Below, in pieces: positions 8,653 to 15,976 of a DNA stretch of 64,000 bases. The position numbers and the translations under genes are program-made. Under the pieces are notes generated by a model. That model was not told where the DNA came from. It saw only the letters and a list, made by a program, of their open reading frames with translations, and ran no database searches. This stretch comes from GCA-2720975 sp964467985 (lineage in GTDB: Bacteria > Planctomycetota > UBA1135 > GCA-002686595). The stretch spans positions 186,001-250,000 of the forward strand of contig CAYXTP010000002.1 in NCBI GenBank assembly GCA_964467985.1, in the 5' to 3' direction. Each line of letters begins with the position of its first letter. The first letter of the stretch is position 1.

Positions 8653-9492
8653 CTAGGAGGTCATCAGGTATTCCCTGCGGCGAATGCCGAGGGCGCCAAT
8701 GACCAGCAACAGAACGTAGGCGGCACCCAATCGTGCGATCGATTCCGGGACGCTGTAGAGCTGAGTTTCGGCGAGCCCGGGGATTTCGGTCAGTAGCGAC
8801 GAGCTCTTGTCGTACGCGCTCGTGAGCAACCCTCGCAGGTAGAACTGCACCGACATTTTCTGAGTGGAGCCAGGAATGTTCGCCATGAAGCCTTCGATAG
8901 CGAAGGTGTACGCCAGGGCCAGGATCATGGCGCGTTTGAAGAACACCCCGAGTCCGGCACTGATCAAGGTGTACATGATGGCTGCCAGTGCAGCAGCCGC
9001 AACGAGCCCGTTGGCCAAGCCGTCCGGCAGGTCTCGTACAATCTCCACCATGACGGGGGGGCGACCCTGGGACCAATCTCGCTTCATGTTGGCAGAACCG
9101 CTGCGTGTGGTCGTCGAAGCCCAAACTACCCCGCCTGCCGAGAGGGCTAGCAGGCAGGCGCTGACAGCGGAGCTGGCCGCCAGCCGCCCGAGAAAGAACG
9201 CTGCACGGTCTGTGGCCCGTGTGAAGATGTAGGTGATCGTGCGGCTCTCGATCTCCTCGGTGACGACTGACGACCCCAAGGTCAACGATATGAGGGGTGC
9301 CACGACCTGCAACACCATGAACAAGCCCAGGATTGGAACTGTCTCGGTGGCGTCCTCGTGTGCGCCAGCGAACCACGCGATGACAACCGGTGCGATCGCG
9401 AGCAGCACACACAGGAGCATGCGCCGCGAGAGCAGCAGAGAGCGTAGTTGGAGGCGAGCCAATAGCCAGGCGGTCTGGATGAAGTGCAACAT
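8653..9492 (-). CDS. ABC-2 type transporter permease (second exporter of the cluster)
   Basis: The 279-residue membrane protein has a hydrophobic N-terminal segment after RSLLLSRRM. Around residues 75-85 it carries the phrase LGSSVVTEEIESRTITYIFTRA, which is the coupling-helix region typical of ABC-2 permeases (E-E-x-E-x-x-T-x-x-x-L). About five or six further membrane segments follow. It starts 3 bases after the stop of its partner ATPase (9496), so the two are one translational unit. The exported substrate is unknown. Such ATPase/permease pairs in Planctomycetota often act on lipids, peptides or drugs. Confidence 0.8.
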   Translation of the reverse strand: MLHFIQTAWLLARLQLRSLLLSRRMLLCVLLAIAPVVIAWFAGAHEDATETVPILGLFMVLQVVAPLISLTLGSSVVTEEIESRTITYIFTRATDRAAFFLGRLAASSAVSACLLALSAGGVVWASTTTRSGSANMKRDWSQGRPPVMVEIVRDLPDGLANGLVAAAALAAIMYTLISAGLGVFFKRAMILALAYTFAIEGFMANIPGSTQKMSVQFYLRGLLTSAYDKSSSLLTEIPGLAETQLYSVPESIARLGAAYVLLLVIGALGIRRREYLMTS

Positions 9493-9495
9493 GGT

Positions 9496-10419
9496 TCAGC
9501 CCACCAAGTAGTCGAAGACAGCGTCGAGATTGGCATCCGAGCTCTCAAGCCCTTCGATTCCGCAACGCGTGCGGCTGGCCAGCGCGGGCAATTCCGAGTG
9601 GAACGCCTGAATGTCGCGAGTTTCTATGTGCAGTCCGCCGGCGTCTTCGTCCAGCGTTGCACTATGGACGTGGGGGAGTTCCAGCAGGGCTCGCGCCAGT
9701 CCTCTTGGGTCGCGGGCGGTGAGGTGCACCTTGCGCGGGTGGCGCGAGAGGAGCTGTCGTACTTCCCCAACTGGCCCTTGAGCTAGAAGTCGACCGCGGT
9801 GGATCAGCACGATGCGCGGCGTGAGACTCTGGACCTCGTGCAAGACGTGGCTGGAAATGAGCAGGCTCGTGCCCGACTCTCCTAACTCCCGGTACAGCTC
9901 CTGCACCTGATGTCGGGCGACGGGGTCGAGCCCAGTCAGGGGCTCGTCAGCGATGATGAGTTTGGGTTTGTGTGCAAAGGCCTGGGCCAGTTTCGTTCGC
10001 TGGCGCATGCCCTTGGAGTAGCCACGCACGGGGCGCTGCATGGCGCCCTCGAGGTGCACCCTTTGCATCGCGCGCGTCGCGGCGTTCTTGGCGTCGGTGA
10101 AGTTCATTCCACCCAGGCGCATGCAATAGGTCACGAACTGCAGACCACTCATGTGGTCGTAGAGAGCATCCTGCTGGGGACAGAAGCCCAGCTGACGGTA
10201 GAGCTCCAGGTTGGCGAAGGGCTCGAGTCCTAGGACCTGCAAAGCGCCGCTCGACGGACGCATCTCGCCCACGAGCAACTTCATGAATGTGGACTTGCCT
10301 GCCCCGTTGGGGCCGACCAAGCCTGTGATGCCGGCAGGGATCTCGACATTCAGGTCGTTGAGGCCAATGACCTCCCCGTACCAGCGACCCAACCCCTTGG
10401 CTCGAATGACGGCGGTCAT
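9496..10419 (-). CDS. ABC transporter ATP-binding protein (second exporter of the cluster)
   Basis: The 307-residue protein holds one nucleotide-binding domain: Walker A GPNGAGKST near residue 36, Q-loop GFCPQQDAL, a variant ABC signature YSKGMRQR instead of LSGGQ, Walker B KLIIADEP and the H-loop SSHVLHEV. The variant signature is usual for ABC-2 exporter ATPases (CcmA/NatA type). An extra C-terminal region of about 90 residues resembles the DUF4162-like tail of this class. Its start overlaps the stop of the upstream permease gene by 4 bases (ATGA), and its own permease follows after 3 bases. Confidence 0.9.
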   Translation of the reverse strand: MTAVIRAKGLGRWYGEVIGLNDLNVEIPAGITGLVGPNGAGKSTFMKLLVGEMRPSSGALQVLGLEPFANLELYRQLGFCPQQDALYDHMSGLQFVTYCMRLGGMNFTDAKNAATRAMQRVHLEGAMQRPVRGYSKGMRQRTKLAQAFAHKPKLIIADEPLTGLDPVARHQVQELYRELGESGTSLLISSHVLHEVQSLTPRIVLIHRGRLLAQGPVGEVRQLLSRHPRKVHLTARDPRGLARALLELPHVHSATLDEDAGGLHIETRDIQAFHSELPALASRTRCGIEGLESSDANLDAVFDYLVG

Positions 10420-11321
10420 GCGACTACCTCAAGCTTGCGGATGCGCAGGGAGAGGATGAGCAGGCAGATGCCCCAGAAGACCCCCAGAGCTGCAAAGGTC
10501 TGTTCGATGCTGACATCCGGACCGTGCTGCCTGCGATCGAAGATCCAGATGCCTACACGTTCAAAGTTCTGGAACAGGTTGAGCAACGAGAAGCTGTCTT
10601 CGCGGAATAGGTTGGCCATCACCTCGCTCACGCCTGAGGAGATGACAATCGTGCCAATCACACCAATCAGGGCGTGGGTCTTCCTTCCCACCAGGCTGGA
10701 AATGGCCAGCACGAGCATCGTGACCGTCGCAACCCAGAAACCCGTGTAGAGAATCACCTTTAGGATGGTCGTCCACTCATCACGTAGGAAGCTCCATTCG
10801 GGCGACGTGAAAGCGGCCACGAAGCACACCATGAGGCAGGGCAGGGTGAGTGCCAGGAATCCGAAGGCCGCCGCCCCGTAGCCCTTGCCCAGCAGGTAGT
10901 CGACGCGCGAAATGGGCCGGGCGAAGTAGAGCAGATTTGCGCCCAGACGGCGGTCCTCAGCAATGAGGCCCGCCCCGTACCAGGCGACGATCATCAGGGA
11001 GAAGAAGGACATCCCTTGCATGTAGAGGAAGATGTTCTCGACCACATCCCCGAGGACCGACGCCACCATTTGCGCCATGCCCTGAGCCTGCAGCGAGTTG
11101 TTGTTCACCAAGTCCCCCGAGAGGAGTGAGAACGCGAAGTACACCTTGAAGCACGCGATGACGCACCCGATGGCGACCGGGGTGAAAAGCAACAGAGCGG
11201 GGAGCTTGCGCTTGAAGCCCTGTCTCACGGATGAGGTTCCGATCGTCAGCCAGCGCTGCGGGTGGTCTCGCAGGGAGCCGCGGAAGGGCCTGTAGATTTC
11301 AGTGTGGGTAGAGGCCTTCAT
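10416..11321 (-). CDS. ABC-2 type transporter permease (first exporter of the cluster)
   Basis: This integral membrane protein of 301 residues has six hydrophobic segments (about 42-65, 110-130, 155-180, 190-215, 220-240, 275-295). Between the second and third is GLIAEDRRLGANLLYFARPISR, the cytoplasmic coupling motif of ABC-2 permeases. The gene is sandwiched between two ATPase genes and overlaps both by 4 bases (ATGA), which implies tight stoichiometric coupling. It pairs most naturally with the ATPase at 11318-12289, just upstream. Confidence 0.8.
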   Translation of the reverse strand: MKASTHTEIYRPFRGSLRDHPQRWLTIGTSSVRQGFKRKLPALLLFTPVAIGCVIACFKVYFAFSLLSGDLVNNNSLQAQGMAQMVASVLGDVVENIFLYMQGMSFFSLMIVAWYGAGLIAEDRRLGANLLYFARPISRVDYLLGKGYGAAAFGFLALTLPCLMVCFVAAFTSPEWSFLRDEWTTILKVILYTGFWVATVTMLVLAISSLVGRKTHALIGVIGTIVISSGVSEVMANLFREDSFSLLNLFQNFERVGIWIFDRRQHGPDVSIEQTFAALGVFWGICLLILSLRIRKLEVVA

Positions 11322-12289
11322 GCCGTTTCGCCCACTGGGGCCTGATCCTGGTGGGTGGCAGGAGTGACGCCGACCGCACGTAGGAAAATTTCCTCCAAAC
11401 TAGAGCGCTGCTGACTGAGTTGCGTGATGGCGACGCCAGCCTGATGGGCCAAGTCAAAGACCTGGTCCGCATCGGCGCTGCTGCCCGGCCAGTGAATCTT
11501 GAGCCCGTTCTCCGAACTGGGAGTCGCTTCCAACCCTCCCGCTTGGAGATGGTGAAGGAAGGCCTCACGATCCCCTTCAAATTCAACCAAGAGCAAGGCT
11601 CCCTTGGCGGCGGTCAGTTCGCTGACGCTGCCTTGCTCAACCACCTTGCCCTGGTTTAGCACAACGACGTGGTCACAGGTGCGTTCCACGTCCTGCAGCA
11701 GGTGAGAGCAGAGCAGGATGTTCTTGCCTTGGTTGCGCCCGAGATCCTCCACCAGCTCTAGCATCTGTCTGCGTCCTTTTGGATCGAGGCCGTTCGTCGG
11801 TTCGTCCAGCAAGAGCAATTTTGGGTCGTGGGCCAGGGCCTGGGCCAGTTTCAGGCGTTGTTTCATGCCCGTCGAATACTCGTGAGTGGGCCGGTAGCGA
11901 GCTTCTTCCAATTGGACGTAGTCGAGCACCTCGTGCGCGCGGGTCATCGCATCCTCCGCTGTCAGGCCCGTGATCCGCGCCAGCGTGGATACCAACTCAA
12001 TGGCACTCATGCCGGGCAGGATGCAGTCGCCTTCAGGCATGTAGCCGACCACGGTGCGCACGGACAGCCGGTCACTCCGGCGGGTAGGGTGGTAGCCCAG
12101 CACCTTGGCTTCTCCATCCGTAGGGACAAGCAGGCCCAGCAGGAGCTTCAAGAGCGTCGTCTTACCCGAACCGTTGGGTCCCAAGAGTCCCACTGGTCCA
12201 GCGGGCACGTCCAGGTTGACACCGTCCAAGGCGCGCACCTTGCCGTAGCACTTGACAAGATCGCGGATGGAGAGAACAGCTTGGCTCAT
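11318..12289 (-). CDS. ABC transporter ATP-binding protein (first exporter of the cluster)
   Basis: The 323-residue CcmA/NatA-type ATPase has Walker A GPNGSGKTT (residue about 37), the Q-loop region VVGYMPEGDCIL, signature YSTGMKQR, Walker B LLLLDEPTNGLDP and H-loop CSHLLQDVE. The C-terminal 100 residues form the accessory domain seen in this exporter class. It is the first gene of a four-gene ATPase-permease-ATPase-permease run on the minus strand. The two ATPases are clearly related but not close copies, so this is more likely an old duplication of a whole module, or a heteromeric complex, than a recent tandem repeat. Confidence 0.9.
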   Translation of the reverse strand: MSQAVLSIRDLVKCYGKVRALDGVNLDVPAGPVGLLGPNGSGKTTLLKLLLGLLVPTDGEAKVLGYHPTRRSDRLSVRTVVGYMPEGDCILPGMSAIELVSTLARITGLTAEDAMTRAHEVLDYVQLEEARYRPTHEYSTGMKQRLKLAQALAHDPKLLLLDEPTNGLDPKGRRQMLELVEDLGRNQGKNILLCSHLLQDVERTCDHVVVLNQGKVVEQGSVSELTAAKGALLLVEFEGDREAFLHHLQAGGLEATPSSENGLKIHWPGSSADADQVFDLAHQAGVAITQLSQQRSSLEEIFLRAVGVTPATHQDQAPVGETA

Positions 12290-12388
12290 AGGGGGGCAGG
12301 TCGCGGCAGGCGCTGGCAGGGCGAGGGCAGGCGTATCCTAGGTGCCGGTACGCAGGAGACGCGCACCCATTCGCATTCTTTACGGCCC

Positions 12389-13315
12389 CTACCGGGGTGC
12401 CTCGCGGCGCAGCCACGCTCGTACGGCGTGGGATGTGAGATCGGCGAGCAGCACAAGCAGGACCCCAAAACCCACCAACAACAACAGATCGTCGTAAGCA
12501 AGACGGCTTCGAGCGTCTTGGATTTGGTAGCCCAGGGAGACGATACCGAGCATGCCCAATACGGTGGCCTCGCGCACGCACGTTTCGAAGCGGTAGAAGA
12601 AGTAGAGCAAGAAGCGCGGAAGGGCCACTGGAATGGCCGCCAGGGCGGTGACTTGGCCACGACTGCCGCCCAGTGCGCGTAGGGCTTGCAGAGGCCGCCG
12701 CTCCAGGTTTTCTAGAGTCTCGCCAAATAGGCGGCCGAGAATGCCGCCGTTGTGCAACGCGAGGGCCAGTACGGCAGGCCATGCGCTGCCGGGCAAAATC
12801 GCCACCCAGAGGAATGCCAGGATGTACTCAGGCAGGGCGCGCGCCAGGATGCAGAGCAAGCGAGCCGAGCGTGAGGCCCATATCCAGCTAGCACCCCGCG
12901 GCCGTTTGCTGCCGTTTTGAAGGAAGGGTTCCTTGGTTGAAATGGTTCGCGCCACCCATGGGGCAATGAGCAATGCCCCGGCCCCCGCCAGGGCCATCGA
13001 AGCGACGGCGATCCAGAGGGTGGTGAGAGTGGCCTGCCCACCTCCCTCTTGCCAGTGGGCGCGCACCCAGGACCACAGACCCGCCCACGAGAACCCAGAT
13101 TCTCGGAGCGGAAATGGGACCGCGTCCTCCGCCAGGAAGCGTTCGAGATTCTGCACCCGCTGTGCCCCGAAGAACCCGTTGACATCAATTTCGCCACTCA
13201 ACCAAGCAAGGGAGACCAGCGAGGCAGCGGCTACTGCGCTCACCCATAGGAGCCTGCGGCTGGGCTCGACCGGGTGCTGCTCATCCGGCAGCAGTGTGTG
13301 GCCGGATTCGCTCAT
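12389..13315 (-). CDS. phnE: Phosphate/phosphite/phosphonate-type ABC importer permease, second subunit
   Basis: The inner-membrane permease has 308 residues and about six hydrophobic segments. The EAA-loop region reads GETLENLERRPLQALRALGGSRGQ, which contacts the ATPase in binding-protein-dependent importers. The C-terminal VLGMLGIVSLGYQIQDA resembles the end of PhnE proteins. Its ATG overlaps the stop of the preceding permease by 4 bases. With the paralogue at 13312-14166 it would form the heterodimeric channel. The symbol reflects family resemblance. The true substrate could be phosphate, phosphite, phosphonate or another small anion. Confidence 0.8.
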   Translation of the reverse strand: MSESGHTLLPDEQHPVEPSRRLLWVSAVAAASLVSLAWLSGEIDVNGFFGAQRVQNLERFLAEDAVPFPLRESGFSWAGLWSWVRAHWQEGGGQATLTTLWIAVASMALAGAGALLIAPWVARTISTKEPFLQNGSKRPRGASWIWASRSARLLCILARALPEYILAFLWVAILPGSAWPAVLALALHNGGILGRLFGETLENLERRPLQALRALGGSRGQVTALAAIPVALPRFLLYFFYRFETCVREATVLGMLGIVSLGYQIQDARSRLAYDDLLLLVGFGVLLVLLADLTSHAVRAWLRREAPR

Positions 13316-14166
13316 GAGACAAGTCGGCTACGTATCGCCGTGCTCCACCATTCGAGGAACAGGATGAGAGCCAGTAGCAGATAGATCGCTGTCCAGGTTT
13401 CGTGGAAACGCCCGTCCCCGAAACTGAGGCTGACGTAGTAGCCCAAGGTGGGGTATCCGAAGAAACCAAGCACGGCAGATGAGCGGACGGCACACTCGAA
13501 CCGATAGGCCGTGTAGGCAATCATGTCGGGTAGGGCGCGCGGCAGTAGGCCGAACAGGAAGACGTGCAGCGGCCGCACTCCGATGCCTTCGAAGGCCTTG
13601 GCCGAATGGCGCGGTGCCTCATCGAGCATCTCCGAAAAGACCTTGGCCAGGGTGCCGGCGTAGGGGATTGCGATGGCCAGGACGGCGCCGAAGGTGTTCA
13701 GCCCCACGGCCGCAAGCAGGACCACCGCCCAGATCAATTCGTGTACGGAGCGCATGAGCGCGATCCAGAAACGAACGCCGGTCTGCAGAGCCCGGCCCGC
13801 AGCCGTGATGCGGGCGGACGCGAATGAGGAGCGCTTCCACCAGGTGTCTGACGCCACGACGCCGAGGGGCAGGCCCACCAAGATGGACAGACTCATTGCA
13901 GCCGCCGCGAAAATGAGCGTGCGTAGTGCGGCCAGGCCGAGCTCAGGCAGGAGAGGTGTCGGATTCGGTGTGAGGCCCCCGGGTTCCCGAGTCCAAGCCG
14001 GGTCCAATGCCGCTGCGAAGAACTCCCGGGCCAACTCGAGGCCCCCAGAGTTGGGCACCAATCCGGACGGTTTGAGTCCCAGGAGCAAAGCTGCCAGCAC
14101 CCCAAAAAGCCCGATGCCGATCAGGATCAGACCCCGCGGCGTGGGTTCCTGGGGGTGTCTATCCAT
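13312..14166 (-). CDS. phnE: Phosphate/phosphite/phosphonate-type ABC importer permease, first subunit
   Basis: The protein has 284 residues from ATG 14166. That start overlaps the end of the ATPase gene by 8 bases, and the longer in-frame ATG at 14310 would lie deep inside the ATPase. One N-terminal membrane segment is followed by a periplasmic stretch and then a core of five or six segments. The EAA-like loop is EMLDEAPRHSAKAFEGIGVRPL, and the C-terminal SSAVLGFFGYPTLGYYVS matches PhnE-type permeases. Gene order PhnD-PhnC-PhnE-PhnE and the coupled overlaps support a single importer operon. Confidence 0.8.
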   Translation of the reverse strand: MDRHPQEPTPRGLILIGIGLFGVLAALLLGLKPSGLVPNSGGLELAREFFAAALDPAWTREPGGLTPNPTPLLPELGLAALRTLIFAAAAMSLSILVGLPLGVVASDTWWKRSSFASARITAAGRALQTGVRFWIALMRSVHELIWAVVLLAAVGLNTFGAVLAIAIPYAGTLAKVFSEMLDEAPRHSAKAFEGIGVRPLHVFLFGLLPRALPDMIAYTAYRFECAVRSSAVLGFFGYPTLGYYVSLSFGDGRFHETWTAIYLLLALILFLEWWSTAIRSRLVS

Positions 14167-14941
14167 CGCTGTCCAGAGCCTGGCCGTCGAGGCGATAGAG
14201 TTCCTCAAGCGCGGTGTCGTCGACCTCATGCGTGGCGGCGTCAAAGGCCACACGGCCTGCCCGCAGACCCACCAAGCGTGGGAACAATTCGCGAGCCAGG
14301 CGGATGTCATGCAGGCTAGCCACCAGAGTCAAGCCTCGTTCCCGGGCCACGTCCTTCATCAATGTGAGGACCGCGCGTGCGCGAGTCGGATCGACGGAGG
14401 CAACCGGTTCGTCGGCCAAGAGGGCACGCGGTGCTTGAAAGAGGGCGCGTGCGATGGCGACTCGTTGTTGTTGTCCGCCAGAAAGGGAGTCGGTGCGTAG
14501 GCAGAGTTTCTCCGGGATGCCCACCCGGGCCAGCAATCGGTGAGCGCGATCCAAGTCGCTCCTCGTGGGCCGGATCATCGAGCGCGCCGCAGCCCAGAAA
14601 CTTCTTTGACCTAGGGCACCCGCGATGACGTTCTGGTGCGCGCGGAAGATAGGCACGAGCGAATGATCCTGGTGCACAAACCCGATTCGGCTGCGAACCT
14701 CGCGCAAGTCTGCGGCGTCTAGTCGGGAGAGCCTCTGACCCTCAAAGTATGCATCTCCTTGGTCAGCCAGGAGTGAACCGGCCAAGAGCCGTAGCATGCT
14801 TGTCTTGCCTGCGCCGCTGGGGCCCACCAGGGCCACGATTTCTCCGGACGCGATCTCCAGATCTACGGACTGCAACGCATGGTGCTTGTCGTAGGAGACG
14901 CACGCCCCCTCAAGGGCAAAAGCCAGAGCGGGAGTACTCAG
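14159..14941 (-). CDS. phnC: Phosphonate-type ABC importer ATP-binding protein, probable non-ATG start
   Basis: The ATPase motifs are complete: Walker A GPSGAGKTS, Q-loop FVHQDHSLVP, signature LSGGQQQRVAIARAL, Walker B ALLADEPVASVDP and H-loop VASLHDIRLARE. The frame is open upstream to 14971 but contains no ATG. A TTG at 14875 would delete the first beta strand and the A-loop Tyr (VSYDKHHAL) that stacks on adenine. I therefore place the start at CTG 14941, which overlaps the PhnD stop as CTGA and would be used by translational coupling. ATT at 14950 is another option. If the annotator requires ATG/GTG/TTG, the call becomes 14159-14875. Role: energises the two permeases that follow. Confidence 0.8.
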   Translation of the reverse strand: MSTPALAFALEGACVSYDKHHALQSVDLEIASGEIVALVGPSGAGKTSMLRLLAGSLLADQGDAYFEGQRLSRLDAADLREVRSRIGFVHQDHSLVPIFRAHQNVIAGALGQRSFWAAARSMIRPTRSDLDRAHRLLARVGIPEKLCLRTDSLSGGQQQRVAIARALFQAPRALLADEPVASVDPTRARAVLTLMKDVARERGLTLVASLHDIRLARELFPRLVGLRAGRVAFDAATHEVDDTALEELYRLDGQALDSDG

Positions 14942-15819
14942 CGCAGCAATTCCGTTTGACGCATGGTCGCCTCAATGGGGGCGAACTGCTCGTTGTCGGC
15001 AGAGATCAGGCCTTCCGTGCGGTCGAGGGCTTTCAGGACGGCAGGATCATCGATTGCGATCAACGCCGCCTGAAGTCGTGCGATGAACCCTGCGCCGTGC
15101 AGGCGATCAAGATCGGGGTGGGCGGTCCAGTTGTAGTCCGCGTAGGGCGGGGTAGTCCAAATGTGCCTGCAGACCTCGGGGTCGATCTTGCCCTCAGCCA
15201 CCATGCGTTCGTAGGTCTTGTAGTTGAGGGCGCCAGCAGAAACCGACCCCGCCTGGACCTGGAGCGCCGTTTGGTCGTGTCCGATCGAGAAGCGCTGTGG
15301 GTGACCAAAGAACTCCTCGGGGGACTGCCCCGTTTCTTGGGTGATGAAGTACTGCGGCATCAGTCGGCCCGAGGTGGACCCGCGAACCCCAAAGGTGAAG
15401 GTCTTGCCGCGCAGCCCTTCGGGGAACTGCTCCGAAAACTCGAGTCCCAGGTCCTTGTGGGCGATGAAATACGACCGGAACTCCGGGTCGACCCGGCCCT
15501 GGGCGATGGCGAGCGCGCCCGGCACGGCCAATCGAGCGCGGACCCCGGCTACTCCACCAAACCAGGCCAGGTGGATGTCTCCATTCTTGAACGACTCTAC
15601 GGAAGCCTCGTAGTCGGTGCTGGGTTGGTAGACGAACTGGACGCCCATGGCTTCGGACAGTGACTCAGCGACCAGGGAGTAGCGGGCTTGCAGTTCCGAT
15701 CGATTGTCATCGGGAATCGCACTGAAACGGATCACCGCAGTGGAGCTGTCGGCCCCCTTTGAACAGCCCGCCCAGGCGGGCAGCGTCAAGAGGAGTGCGG
15801 CGAGGACTTGGTGTCTCAT
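14938..15819 (-). CDS. phnD: PhnD-like periplasmic binding lipoprotein of the ABC importer
   Basis: The protein has 293 residues from ATG 15819, chosen because a signal sequence with a Cys follows directly (LLLTLPAWAGC). The lipobox is imperfect (Trp at -3). PhnD family text is clear: FSAIPDDNRSELQARYSLVAESLSEAMGV-type opening, YEASVESFKNGDIHLAWFGG, and the hinge region GLRGKTFTFGVRGSTSGRLMPQYF. PhnD proteins bind phosphonates, phosphite or phosphate. The Ser/Thr-rich anion site around STSGR is consistent with an oxyanion ligand. It is the first gene of the importer operon and is divergent from lon. Confidence 0.85.
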   Translation of the reverse strand: MRHQVLAALLLTLPAWAGCSKGADSSTAVIRFSAIPDDNRSELQARYSLVAESLSEAMGVQFVYQPSTDYEASVESFKNGDIHLAWFGGVAGVRARLAVPGALAIAQGRVDPEFRSYFIAHKDLGLEFSEQFPEGLRGKTFTFGVRGSTSGRLMPQYFITQETGQSPEEFFGHPQRFSIGHDQTALQVQAGSVSAGALNYKTYERMVAEGKIDPEVCRHIWTTPPYADYNWTAHPDLDRLHGAGFIARLQAALIAIDDPAVLKALDRTEGLISADNEQFAPIEATMRQTELLR

Positions 15820-15976
15820 GGAAGGTGGGGAGGGGTGTGGGGAGGCGGGAGTGTAGCACCGGGTGCAGCCCATTGAGCGCCGGCGATTGCTTGCGCATAC
15901 TGCAGTTACCCGTCGAGCAGACCGTGGGCCGTCTGCGGAGAATAGAAGTCGCACGTTTACTGTAAAGGGAGCGATA

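Noticed and set aside
8534..9412. Minus-strand 292-codon frame overlapping the ABC permease (8653-9492)
   Set aside because: It runs in another frame of the same strand over a clear permease. Its tail past 8653 is Arg/Ala-rich and lacks a start of its own.
11828..12682. Long plus-strand frame opposite the ABC ATPase and PhnE
   Set aside because: The minus strand carries Walker and signature motifs. The plus frame shows only biased composition.
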